NCBI GenBank assembly: GCA_027063865.1
Contig: JAMOQT010000036.1
Location: forward strand, 1-41,735
Length of the DNA stretch: 41,735 nt
Source: Nautiliaceae bacterium
GTDB taxonomy: Bacteria > Campylobacterota > Campylobacteria > Campylobacterales > Nautiliaceae
Direction of reading: 5' to 3'
The translations under genes were made by a program, and so were the position numbers. The notes under the pieces are model-generated. The model made no database searches. It had not been told where the DNA came from and was given only the letters and a program-made list of their open reading frames with translations. Shown one piece after another: positions 9,045-17,884 of this stretch (its first letter is position 1; the number at the start of each line of letters is the position of its first letter).

Positions 9045-10376
9045 ATGAAAACGATAATATTAACCCAAAAAAACAGGTTAAAACTAACAAAAGAAAAACA
9101 TAAAATTGTTAAGTTGCTTGCCTACCATTCTGCAAGACTGTATAATGTAGGATTATACAGCGTAAGACAATACTACTTTTTAAACGGAGAGTATCTGCCT
9201 TATGTAAAAAACTATCACTTATGCAAAACGAACGAACACTATAAACTACTTTTAAGCGATACGGCTCAACAGATATTAAGGCTTGTAGACAGAAATTTTA
9301 AAAGTTTTTTTAATCTGCTTAAACTAAAAAAACAGTGCAAATATTCAGACAAAATAGGACTTCCGAAATACAAAAAAGATAATGAGCTTATGACAATCTC
9401 AATTCAAGGCAGAAGTGCAAGAATCAAAGATGGATATGTTTATATTGGTTTGTCAAAGACATTTAAAGAAAAATATAAACCAAAAATTAACAAATTAGTA
9501 TTTAAACTGCCAAAACATATCCAAGTTGATAAACTTCAAGAAGTTAGGATAATTCCTGTATTCAATGGGATGGAATTTGATATAGAGTTTGTCTATAAAA
9601 AACAGGTTGAGCCTTTATCAATGGATAAAAACAGATATTTATCTATTGATATGGGCTTGGATAATCTATCTACCTGCTATTCTGATAGCGGGGCGGCTTT
9701 TATAATAGACGGTCGCTATCTCAAAAGTGTTAACCGCTATTACAATAAGCGGGTAGCATATCTTAAGTCCATATATGACAGACAGGGCATTAAATACTCA
9801 AAAAGACTTTTAAGATTAAAAAGAAAAAGAGATTTTAGAATTAACAATTACTTTAATCTTGCAGTCAAATATATTGCCGATTATTGTATTCAAAACAAAA
9901 TCGGTAATATAGTAATTGGAGATTTTAGAGATATTAAACAAGAAATCAATCTTGGTAAAAAGAATAATCAAAATTTTACATACATTCCTTACTACAAATT
10001 CAAACAAAAACTAAAATTAAAATGCGAACAGCTTGGAATTAGCTATATTCTTCAAGACGAAAGCTATACTTCTAAGGCTTCTTTTATAGATATGGATACT
10101 CCTGCAAATAACACTACTTTTAGCGGTTATAGAATTAAAAGAGGGCTATACCAGACAAAAGACGGATTAAAAGTAAATGCCGACGTAAACGGGGCGGCAA
10201 ATATATTAGTAAAATACTTAAAAAGTAACGGGCTGAGTAGAGAACTTGAAAATCTCTACTCTACCCGATATGGGTGCGTCAACCACCCTGTGAGGTTAAG
10301 GTTAGCCGCTCCTTTAAGGGGCAATCCCAAGACTGACATACCTCACAAGCTCCCGCTTTTAAGCGGGGGTAGTTGA
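9045..10376 (+). CDS. tnpB: IS200/IS605-family TnpB (OrfB) RNA-guided nuclease-like protein
   Basis: YLSIDMGLDNLSTC (RuvC-I), IVIGDFRDIKQEINLGKKNNQNF, LQDESYTSKASFID, LKVNADVNGAANIL (RuvC-III). Confidence 0.92.
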   Translation: MKTIILTQKNRLKLTKEKHKIVKLLAYHSARLYNVGLYSVRQYYFLNGEYLPYVKNYHLCKTNEHYKLLLSDTAQQILRLVDRNFKSFFNLLKLKKQCKYSDKIGLPKYKKDNELMTISIQGRSARIKDGYVYIGLSKTFKEKYKPKINKLVFKLPKHIQVDKLQEVRIIPVFNGMEFDIEFVYKKQVEPLSMDKNRYLSIDMGLDNLSTCYSDSGAAFIIDGRYLKSVNRYYNKRVAYLKSIYDRQGIKYSKRLLRLKRKRDFRINNYFNLAVKYIADYCIQNKIGNIVIGDFRDIKQEINLGKKNNQNFTYIPYYKFKQKLKLKCEQLGISYILQDESYTSKASFIDMDTPANNTTFSGYRIKRGLYQTKDGLKVNADVNGAANILVKYLKSNGLSRELENLYSTRYGCVNHPVRLRLAAPLRGNPKTDIPHKLPLLSGGS

Positions 10377-10380
10377 CTTC
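10260..10380 (+). ncRNA. Candidate omegaRNA/reRNA scaffold overlapping the 3' end of tnpB
   Basis: GC-rich structured 3' end (CTCCCGCTTTTAAGCGGGGGTAG...) at the right end of the tnpB element, where reRNAs are encoded in this family. Positional inference only. Confidence 0.45.
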
Positions 10381-10419
10381 AATCCTTTCAATGTTATAAT
10401 TCTATCAAAAAGGCAATCT

Positions 10420-11532
10420 TTGTATGATGTGATTATTTTAGGAGCAGGGGCGAGCGGGCTGTTTTTGGCTGAGTTTTTAAAAAACAAAAAGATACTGATA
10501 ATAGAACATAATTCAAAAATCGGCGAAAAAATAAAAATAAGCGGCGGCGGAAAATGTAATATTACCAACAAATATGTGAATTATAAAAATTATTATCCCG
10601 AAAGCGAATTTGTTAAAAACACACTGCAAAAAGCAGGTAATAAAGAACTTTTAAAATGGATAAAAAACAAAGGGCTTAAAGTTTACGAATTAAAAGAGGG
10701 ACAGTATTTTTTTAAATCTTCTCAGGATATTTTAAATGTTTTACAGCCTGGTTGCAAGGTTTTGTTAAACACCGAAGTTTTAGAAGTAAAAGAAGGTTTT
10801 GAGGTTGTGACCGATAAAGGCGTTTTTAAGTCCAAAAACGTTGTGGTGGCGCTTGGGGGTAGAAGTTATAAAAAACTGGGCGCTAGTGAAAAAGGATATG
10901 AAATAGCTAAAAATTTCGGACATACAATTACACCGCTTAAACCGGCGCTTGTCGGATTTACCGTCCAGCCCCAAGAGAACTGGTTTAAAAAATTAAGCGG
11001 AGTTTCTTTAAGGGCAGATGTATATGTATCGGATAAAAAATTTTCTCAAAACATTCTTTTTTCGCACAGGGGTATTACGGGACCCGCTGTTTTGAATGCA
11101 TCTCTTTACTGGGAGAAGGGCAGAATAAAAATAGATTTTTTGTCTGGAAAAAAGCTTGAAGAGTTTTTAACAAAAGGACATAAACAGATAACCACCCAGC
11201 TTCCTTTGCCGAAAAACTTTGTAAAAGAGTTTTTAAAAAGTATAGGTTTGGATGATAAAAAAGTTAAATTTTTAAACACTAATGAATGGGAAATGTTAAA
11301 ACATCTGGAAAATTATGAGTTTGCTCCTGCCGGGACGTTTGGTTTTGAGAGGGCGGAAGTAACAAAAGGCGGCGTTAATCTGAATGAAATAAATAGATAT
11401 ATGGAATCTAAAAAAGTAAAAGGGCTTTATTTTATAGGTGAAGTTTTGGATGTTACGGGAGAACTTGGAGGATATAATTTCCAGTGGGCTTTTAGCAGCG
11501 CTTATTTGGCTTTTTTGGGATTAAGTTTGTAA
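10420..11532 (+). CDS. BaiN/HI0933-family NAD(P)/FAD-dependent oxidoreductase
   Basis: YDVIILGAGASGLFLAEF, ISGGGKCNITN, VVALGGRSYKKLGASEKGYEIA, LYFIGEVLDVTGELGGYNFQWAFSS; TTG start. Confidence 0.93.
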   Translation: MYDVIILGAGASGLFLAEFLKNKKILIIEHNSKIGEKIKISGGGKCNITNKYVNYKNYYPESEFVKNTLQKAGNKELLKWIKNKGLKVYELKEGQYFFKSSQDILNVLQPGCKVLLNTEVLEVKEGFEVVTDKGVFKSKNVVVALGGRSYKKLGASEKGYEIAKNFGHTITPLKPALVGFTVQPQENWFKKLSGVSLRADVYVSDKKFSQNILFSHRGITGPAVLNASLYWEKGRIKIDFLSGKKLEEFLTKGHKQITTQLPLPKNFVKEFLKSIGLDDKKVKFLNTNEWEMLKHLENYEFAPAGTFGFERAEVTKGGVNLNEINRYMESKKVKGLYFIGEVLDVTGELGGYNFQWAFSSAYLAFLGLSL

Positions 11533-12068
11533 TGTTCTAATTTTAATGTTAAATTGATGTTTTCTTTGTTTTTTACAAAATCAATTGGAAAATATACCCT
11601 AAGGACTGATTTATAAGTTTTTAAAGAGTCTATAAAGTCGTAGAAATTTTTCGGGGATTTTATTGTTGAGGTGACAATGTATGTGGTTTTTAAGAAATCT
11701 TTTTTATAAACGCTTGAGTTGATTTCTTTTATAGAATGTACATTCATATATTTGGACGCAAACATTTTGAAATTTTTTTCATTAAAATCCCTTTTTAGCG
11801 CATTGATAATTTTTCTGTTTGCGTTTTGAAGTTTTTTTAAACTTTTAAGTTTTGTTTTATATTCGTTGGTTGTGACTTCAAGGTTGTATTTGGTTTGATA
11901 ATACTCTTTTTTTGCTTTTTTAAAAGAGTGTATTGCGGGAGATATTAAAAATGCTATAATTGCAAGAGTAATGATTATGAAAAGTGTAAAAAAGAGAAAA
12001 TTTTTTATAACATCAATGCCGTATATTTTAATTTTTGGTATTTTTATGGAAATTTTCGGTATTTTCAT
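11502..12068 (-). CDS. Single-TM coiled-coil protein, PilO-like
   Basis: N-terminal TM (FLFFTLFIIITLAIIAFLI), coiled coil, C-terminal alpha/beta region; lies after PilM- and PilN-like ORFs. Confidence 0.4.
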   Translation of the reverse strand: MKIPKISIKIPKIKIYGIDVIKNFLFFTLFIIITLAIIAFLISPAIHSFKKAKKEYYQTKYNLEVTTNEYKTKLKSLKKLQNANRKIINALKRDFNEKNFKMFASKYMNVHSIKEINSSVYKKDFLKTTYIVTSTIKSPKNFYDFIDSLKTYKSVLRVYFPIDFVKNKENINLTLKLEHYKLNPKKAK

Positions 12069-12571
12069 TCTTTTTCTTTCAAATAGTTTTCCGATTTAAA
12101 TTTGTACCATCCGTTTTTCATTTGGTAAAAATATGTTTTTGTTTCGGTAAAAATCGATTCCAACGGAGGTAGCATCAACATATTGTATATATCCTGAGTC
12201 GGTGTAATACCGTATATAATCAGTTTGTTTTTATCAAATGAGATACTGCTTAATGTAATAGGGTCGGGGATCAGATCAAGAAGGTTTTTTATACTGTCTT
12301 TCATAAGGGAATTTTTAACCATTATATCTTCATAAAGGGTTTTTTGTTTATAAATAAACTGTTTTTGAGAATCCATTTCTATGATTTTTTGTTTTAACGA
12401 AACTATTTCTTTATTGAAAGAATCTGTGTCTTTATTGTATAAAAACGTTTTTATTTCCAGAAATACAACAAAAGAAATATATAGTATTACAGAAGCACAA
12501 ATAAATATAAGCCATAATTTTGTATCCTCTTTTAAGAGCGGTTTTTTTTTGGGTTGTGTAAAACTATACAT
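12065..12571 (-). CDS. Single-TM protein, PilN-like
   Basis: LWLIFICASVILYISFVVFL TM, coiled coil, then LLDLIPDPITLSSISFDKNKLIIYGITPTQDIYNMLMLPPLESIF, a PilN-type pattern. Confidence 0.45.
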   Translation of the reverse strand: MYSFTQPKKKPLLKEDTKLWLIFICASVILYISFVVFLEIKTFLYNKDTDSFNKEIVSLKQKIIEMDSQKQFIYKQKTLYEDIMVKNSLMKDSIKNLLDLIPDPITLSSISFDKNKLIIYGITPTQDIYNMLMLPPLESIFTETKTYFYQMKNGWYKFKSENYLKEKE

Positions 12572-13436
12572 TTTCCCTGCTTATTTTGTTTATTGTTTTT
12601 AAAATATCAAATTTATCGACCGAACTTTCAATAAACAGTTCATCCATTATCATATCCGTAATGGTGTTTTCAATACCTATGGTATCAAAAATAAAAATTT
12701 TTTCAACAAAATCGGATCCGTTTTCATAATACTCCTGCAGGGCGGCTTTAATGTGTTCTATTATTTTATATTCAAAATTTAAATTTTCTATATTTTCTTT
12801 TTCTTCCTCTTCTTCATCAATGTTTTCGATATCTTCATCTAATGTTTCATCAAAATCTTCAACTATGTCAATATCGCTTATATCTTCAATTCCCTCTTCT
12901 TCGGAAGTTTCGCCGCTTTCTTCTGTGATGGGAAAAGTGTCGCTAAAAACGGGAATGTGGTTGTTGTAAATTAAAACATATGAAAATTCTTTGGTGGTAA
13001 GGATATAAAGGGTGTTGTGTCTTAATGTGGACGTAAAATCTATTAAAGCGAATGCCGAGTATAAAAAATCGAGTTTAGCGTAAGTTTTTTTTAATTCTAC
13101 AAGTTCGTAAATGGTGGTGTAAAAAGAGTATTTGTTTTTTATGCATAAAAATTTTATGTTTTCAATATCTATTCCGAATTCTTTGTATTTTTGTTTGTTG
13201 CATGAAGGCACTACGCCTTGATTCGGAGAATCGATAAAAGTGGATATGTATGTTTGAGGATTGTCTTCAATGACCAAGTCTATATATTCCGTCAGCTCTT
13301 TTTTATTTTTAAATTCTTTTGTTTCACTGAAAATTACCCGGTTTTTTTTGTATTGTTCGTTTAAAAGTTTATACTGATCCTCTTCTTTGTAAAATGCTAT
13401 AAGGTTCGGTTTAAAAAGAAGGCTTTTTATGAACAT
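12564..13436 (-). CDS. PilM-like / transformation-system-like protein with acidic insert
   Basis: Position and size fit PilM in a PilM-N-O-like overlapping trio; contains a highly acidic tract (TEESGETSEEEGIEDISDIDIVEDFDETLDEDIENIDEEEEEKENIENLN). Confidence 0.35.
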   Translation of the reverse strand: MFIKSLLFKPNLIAFYKEEDQYKLLNEQYKKNRVIFSETKEFKNKKELTEYIDLVIEDNPQTYISTFIDSPNQGVVPSCNKQKYKEFGIDIENIKFLCIKNKYSFYTTIYELVELKKTYAKLDFLYSAFALIDFTSTLRHNTLYILTTKEFSYVLIYNNHIPVFSDTFPITEESGETSEEEGIEDISDIDIVEDFDETLDEDIENIDEEEEEKENIENLNFEYKIIEHIKAALQEYYENGSDFVEKIFIFDTIGIENTITDMIMDELFIESSVDKFDILKTINKISRENV

Positions 13437-14236
13437 AACGGATGGGCCTTTAAATAGTTTTGCAGTTTTAAAGAGTTACTGAGTTTTGTATAAATCTGTG
13501 TTGTAGAAATAAATTCATGTCCTAAAAGTTCGCTTACGTCGTTTATCCTCGCTCCGTTTTGAAGCATATAAGTGGCAAATGAATGTCTCAGCTGGTGGGG
13601 TGTTACATGAATGCCGTGCTTTTTAAATGCTTTTTGAATAAGGTATCTTATTTTGTCCGCACCTAAAGGATGTCCTTCTTTTTCAAAAAGAAACTCTTTT
13701 TTAGGGTTTGTCTGGAGATATTTGTCAATAAATTCTTTCAGTTTTGGATGAAGCGGCAATATTCTTGTTTTTGCCCCTTTTCCCCTTATTTCAATCCACT
13801 CTCCTTTAATGTCGCTAAGTTTGATACCCGCTGCTTCGCTTATACGAAGACCGAGTGAAAATATGACTATAATTGCGAGATATTCATCCATTGTGGCGGA
13901 TTGAAGCGCTTTTTTAATATGCTCCATACTGACGGGTTTTGGAAGGGTTTTTGGTACTTTTATATGCTCATCCCCGACTATTTTGAATTTATATCCTTCA
14001 GTTTGCAAAAATTCAAAAAAGCTTCTAAGGGCAGATACTTTTTTTGCAATTGTTTTTTTATTTAAATCGGCGATATGAAGCCTGTATGGTGTTATGTCGA
14101 TTATGTTGTTTTCAATTTCTATATGGTTTATTGCTTCGTTTAATACAATTTCATACGTTTTGTAGGTATTTGCCGATTTTGTTTTTTTAACAAAGCTAAG
14201 AAACTTTTTAATCTCTTTTTGCAAAAACTTTTTCAT
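13427..14236 (-). CDS. xerH: Tyrosine recombinase, XerH/XerD-like
   Basis: FSLGLRISEAAGIKLSDIK, TPHQLRHSFATYMLQNGARINDVSELLGHEFISTTQIYTKLS catalytic R-H-R-H-Y pattern; XerH assignment is inferred from likely taxonomy. Confidence 0.88.
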   Translation of the reverse strand: MKKFLQKEIKKFLSFVKKTKSANTYKTYEIVLNEAINHIEIENNIIDITPYRLHIADLNKKTIAKKVSALRSFFEFLQTEGYKFKIVGDEHIKVPKTLPKPVSMEHIKKALQSATMDEYLAIIVIFSLGLRISEAAGIKLSDIKGEWIEIRGKGAKTRILPLHPKLKEFIDKYLQTNPKKEFLFEKEGHPLGADKIRYLIQKAFKKHGIHVTPHQLRHSFATYMLQNGARINDVSELLGHEFISTTQIYTKLSNSLKLQNYLKAHPLCS

Positions 14237-14615
14237 ATATTTTTTTCGCCTTTTTGTATTGTAGTTTTGCTTTGTTTTTTAAATCATCGCTTATTAAAAG
14301 CGATGGTTTTAAATTTCTATATTCGTCCAGCAGTATTTCAAGCATTATTTTAACTCTTTGACGTTCTTTGTCGTTTAGGTGGTCTTTATTTGCTATTTCT
14401 TCAATTTTTTTAAAATATTTATCTGCGTCACTCAGAAAATTCTGCCATTCTTTTGCGATTTGCGACTGTGTGTAAACGGTAAATGCCATTCTGTTATACG
14501 GGTCTAGCAAATAAGCTTTTTTTGATTTTTCATATGCTTTATTATATTCCCCGTTTTCGAAATAATACCTGGCCTCCAAAGAAAGCCGGTATGAATCATT
14601 TAGCATAAAATACAA
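14208..14615 (-). CDS. Hypothetical TPR-like protein
   Basis: Helical, SLEARYYFENGEYNKAYEKSKKAYLLDPYNRMAF resembles a TPR repeat. Confidence 0.55.
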   Translation of the reverse strand: MYFMLNDSYRLSLEARYYFENGEYNKAYEKSKKAYLLDPYNRMAFTVYTQSQIAKEWQNFLSDADKYFKKIEEIANKDHLNDKERQRVKIMLEILLDEYRNLKPSLLISDDLKNKAKLQYKKAKKIYEKVFAKRD

Positions 14616-14680
14616 TATAAAACAGATAATAATTATACCAAGAAAAAACAGTACTTTTTTTATATTCTCTCCTTTTTCAA

Positions 14681-14790
14681 GTTAAGTAGATAAGTAGTTA
14701 AGTTGATAAGTTGTGAAGGGTATATATGCAATATTGTCTTTTAAACCTTCACGACTTCACGACTTCACAACTTCACAACTTCACAACTTA
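14681..14790. repeat. Octad-repeat hairpin at the 3' end of miaB
   Basis: Left arm aagtagat|aagtagtt|aagttgat|aagttgtg|aag; right arm cttcacga|cttcacga|cttcacaa|cttcacaa|cttcacaa|ctta; innermost 11 bp perfectly complementary. Confidence 0.75.
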
Positions 14791-16059
14791 TTTTACCACT
14801 TCCCCGCTTAATGTATGTTTATTGGCGTTTGTTATTTTAACATCGACAATTTCACCGAGGTATTTATCCTTCTGTGGTATTTTTACCGTAAAAAAATTAT
14901 CGCTTTTACCCATTCCCGGTTCTTCAATTAATACTTTATAAATCTTTCCGATTTGGTTTTTTGCAATTTCATCAAGTATTTCGGCATGCCTTTTTTGAAG
15001 TCTGTATAATCTCTCTTTTGCCACTTGTTTATCCACTTGATTTGGCATGTCGGCGGCTTCGGTAAGAGGTCTTGGCGAATATACAAAACTGAAAATCTGC
15101 TCAAACCTGACTTTTTCAAGTACATCCATTGTTTCTTCAAAATCTTCTTCACTTTCACCCGGAAATCCCACTATTATATCGGTTGTAATGCTGACATCAG
15201 GAATTTGACGTATTATTTCGCATCTGTTTAAAAACCATTCCTTGCTGTATCCTCTTCTCATAGCCTTTAAAAGTTTAGTGCTTCCGCTTTGAAGAGGGAA
15301 ATGGATATGTTTGCAGATTTTAGGATTGTTTGCGAATTCTTCTAAAAATCTGTCGTCCGCATGAAGCGGATGGGGGGATGTGAATCTGATTCTCTCAATG
15401 CCGTCAATTTTGCTCACTTCCCTTAAAAGATCGGTAAAATCGACTTTTGGATGGCTTACGCTGAATCTTTTTCCGTAATTGTTTACGTTTTGTCCAAGAA
15501 GCGTTATTTCTTTAACGCCTTCAGCGGCTAATTTTTCTATTTGCCCGATAATCAAATCCATCGGAATTGAAAGCTCTTTTCCCCTGGTTTTCGGAACAAT
15601 GCAGTAAGAACATTTTTTATCGCATCCGACCATTATGTTTATAAAATCTTTATAAGGGTTTTTTCTGGTGTTTTTGAAAACATATGTAGTTTCATCGTAG
15701 TCTAAATCCGTAATAACCGCTTTTGGGGTGTTTAGGGCTTCTTTTATGCGGCTGACGTTTCTTGCGCCAAGGACAAAACTTACAAAGGGTGCTCTTTTGA
15801 TGATTTCTTTTCCCATATGCGAAGCCGTACATCCGCATACGCCGAATTTGGCATTCGGATTTTTTTTATTTAACGCACCGAGTTCGGAGAAGAGTTTTTG
15901 GACCGGTTTTTCCCTGACCGAGCAGGTATTAAGAAGAATCAAATCGGCATTTTCAGGATTTTGGGTAATTTCATACTCATCAGAGAGTTCTGCGATGATG
16001 TGTTCGGAGTCTTTTACGTTCATTTGACATCCGAACGTTTCAATATATAATTTTTTCAC
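14788..16059 (-). CDS. miaB: tRNA-2-methylthio-N6-dimethylallyladenosine synthase MiaB
   Basis: [39 protein letters not shown] radical SAM motif, TRAM-like C-terminus. GTG start at 16059 preferred because a small ORF occupies the region upstream; the ORF track start is 16119. Confidence 0.95.
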   Translation of the reverse strand: MKKLYIETFGCQMNVKDSEHIIAELSDEYEITQNPENADLILLNTCSVREKPVQKLFSELGALNKKNPNAKFGVCGCTASHMGKEIIKRAPFVSFVLGARNVSRIKEALNTPKAVITDLDYDETTYVFKNTRKNPYKDFINIMVGCDKKCSYCIVPKTRGKELSIPMDLIIGQIEKLAAEGVKEITLLGQNVNNYGKRFSVSHPKVDFTDLLREVSKIDGIERIRFTSPHPLHADDRFLEEFANNPKICKHIHFPLQSGSTKLLKAMRRGYSKEWFLNRCEIIRQIPDVSITTDIIVGFPGESEEDFEETMDVLEKVRFEQIFSFVYSPRPLTEAADMPNQVDKQVAKERLYRLQKRHAEILDEIAKNQIGKIYKVLIEEPGMGKSDNFFTVKIPQKDKYLGEIVDVKITNANKHTLSGEVVK

Positions 16060-16067
16060 TTTGCTTG

Positions 16068-16175
16068 TTATTTTTCGTGTTGTGGTTTGTGTTTTGTTTT
16101 CATTTCTTTTACAGTCCATAATCCAATTGCAAGTGCAATTAACCCTATTGTTGTAACAATGATTTGTCCTATCAT
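16068..16175 (-). CDS. Small single-TM protein (35 aa)
   Basis: [35 protein letters not shown] with GGAGAG Shine-Dalgarno; ATGA overlap with the 63-aa ORF upstream. Confidence 0.6.
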   Translation of the reverse strand: MIGQIIVTTIGLIALAIGLWTVKEMKTKHKPQHEK

Positions 16176-16363
16176 TTTAACTCTCCTTGAATATAGATAC
16201 CAACGATCATAACAAAAAATCCTACAAAAACATCAATTAAATTAAAAAACTCAATTGTCCCGTCGCTTATTCCGTATAATGCGTTAACAAATACACCAAG
16301 CCCTATGTTTTCGATGATTTTACCTCTTATTTTTAGATTATACCATAAATCAGTTATTTTCAT
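16172..16363 (-). CDS. Small membrane protein (63 aa)
   Basis: [63 protein letters not shown]; one to two TM segments. Confidence 0.6.
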   Translation of the reverse strand: MKITDLWYNLKIRGKIIENIGLGVFVNALYGISDGTIEFFNLIDVFVGFFVMIVGIYIQGELK

Positions 16364-16399
16364 ATAATTCTTTCATCCTTCAACCTTCTCCCTGTCACC

Positions 16400-16630
16400 T
16401 TAAATAATATGAAGCTCATACATATACGCGCCTTCGTCAAGACCGTATTTTACTTCCCTGAAATAGACAGAATATCCGTCGTTTTCAAGTCTGTCGATTA
16501 AATCTTTAAGGTCCTTGTATGACGTGTCCTTATGAAAATAAAAAAAAGAGTTCGGTTTTATCTCTTTTATAAAATCCTCATAAGTTTTTTCTATAATGTT
16601 GTTGTCACTGCTGATAAGTTTTAAAATCAT
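16400..16630 (-). CDS. HP0268-family protein
   Basis: 76 aa, ending YGLDEGAYMYELHII; size, C-terminal YELHII and position beside miaB match H. pylori HP0268 (recalled, not searched). Confidence 0.65.
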   Translation of the reverse strand: MILKLISSDNNIIEKTYEDFIKEIKPNSFFYFHKDTSYKDLKDLIDRLENDGYSVYFREVKYGLDEGAYMYELHII

Positions 16631-16692
16631 TGTATTCCTTTTGTCTTTTATTATTATTTTAGCAAAAATTTTTGTAAAATTATACCTAAAAA

Positions 16693-16787
16693 AGTACTCA
16701 GTAAGCAGTAAACAGTAAACAGTCTTAAGTGAATTTTTTTATTTAAAATTTAATATACTATACTGGATACTGAAAACTGAAAACTGA
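16693..16787. repeat. Heptad-repeat hairpin upstream of nusA
   Basis: Left CAGTaagCAGTaaaCAGTaaaCAGT; right ACTGgatACTGaaaACTGaaaACTG; 4-nt complementary cores spaced every 7 nt. Confidence 0.75.
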
Positions 16788-16802
16788 ATAAAAAGGATAA
16801 TC

Positions 16803-17876
16803 GTGGAAAAAGTATTGGATTTACTATCGCTTGTGGCAAATGAAAAAGGTCTGGATTTTGAAGAAGTAAAAGAGGCGTTTAAACGCTCAATTATAAAAAC
16901 TGCCAAAAAAGTACTCGGTGATATAGATGTTGAAGTGGCAATTGAGGACGGAGAGCTAAAAATATACCAGATTTTTGAAGTAAGAAACGATGATACGGCT
17001 CTTGAAAATCCTGAGAGATATTTTTATCTTGACGAAGCTAGGGAATTTGACCCTAACGCACAAATAGGGGATAAGCTTAAAGTCGAGCTTGATCTGGGTA
17101 AGCTTGGAAGAAGCGGCGCAATGGCGCTTCAAAGAGAATTTGAAAGGGAAATTACAAGACTTTTAGAAAATGAAATATACAGAAAGCTCATCTCAAAACT
17201 TAACACTATTGTAAGCGGTGAAGTTGTAAAAGTGGACAGTGAAGAGAATACATGGGTTGAACTTGACGGAGTTAAAGGCGTACTGCCTATGAGAAACAGA
17301 ATCAAAGGCGAAAAATTTGAAGTCGGCGATGTAATGAAAGCCCTTTTAAAATATGTGCATTTTGATACCAAGAGGGGTATTACAATCGAACTTAGCCGTA
17401 CAAATCCAAAATTTTTGGAAAAGCTAATTGAATCTGCGGTCCCTGAAGTTAGGGATGGAATTATAAAAATACACACAAGTGCCAGAATTCCGGGGGTTAG
17501 GAGTAAAGTGGCTGTAAGCTCTCTTAATCCTAAAGTGGAACCGATAGGAACCATTATAGGTAAAAACGGAGTTAGAATCAATGCTGTTTCCAACGAATTA
17601 AACGGTGAAAACATCGATGTGATTGAATATTCCCCCAAACCGGAAATTTTTATTGCAAGGGCATTGTCTCCGGCAATTGTAAAAAACGTTCAGGTTGATG
17701 AAGATAAAGCTTATGCCTTAGTTGAAGTGGACCCAGACCAAAAAGCAAAAGCAATAGGAAAAAACGGTATAAACATAACACTTGCCGGAATGCTTACGAA
17801 ATATAAAATAGAACTTAAAGATGCAGAGGAAAAAACAAAAGATACGAGTAAGTTAGAGAATCTATTTAAAATATAA
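16803..17876 (+). CDS. nusA: Transcription termination/antitermination protein NusA
   Basis: LDLLSLVANEKGLDFEEVKEAFKRSI, S1 domain, KH domains (IGTIIGKNGVRINAVSNELNGENIDVIEYSP; AIGKNGINITLAGMLTKYKIEL). Confidence 0.97.
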   Translation: MEKVLDLLSLVANEKGLDFEEVKEAFKRSIIKTAKKVLGDIDVEVAIEDGELKIYQIFEVRNDDTALENPERYFYLDEAREFDPNAQIGDKLKVELDLGKLGRSGAMALQREFEREITRLLENEIYRKLISKLNTIVSGEVVKVDSEENTWVELDGVKGVLPMRNRIKGEKFEVGDVMKALLKYVHFDTKRGITIELSRTNPKFLEKLIESAVPEVRDGIIKIHTSARIPGVRSKVAVSSLNPKVEPIGTIIGKNGVRINAVSNELNGENIDVIEYSPKPEIFIARALSPAIVKNVQVDEDKAYALVEVDPDQKAKAIGKNGINITLAGMLTKYKIELKDAEEKTKDTSKLENLFKI

Positions 17877-17884
17877 GGAATTTA

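Larger units (their letters stand above)
8961..10380 (+). mobile_element. tnpB-only IS200/IS605 (IS1341-type) element, approximate limits
   Basis: tnpB with upstream hairpin AGCCCGG...AGGGCGGAG (8965-8992) and downstream hairpin CCCGCTTTTAAGCGGG; no tnpA in the window. Exact ends not determined. Confidence 0.6.

Noticed and set aside
14681-14790. Possible CRISPR-like array (repeated CTTCACRA units)
   Set aside because: Units are 8 nt with no spacers; it is a tandem repeat/hairpin, and no cas genes are present.
17129-17638. 169-aa minus-strand ORF
   Set aside because: Antisense to nusA, Ser/Leu-rich shadow ORF with no recognisable domain.
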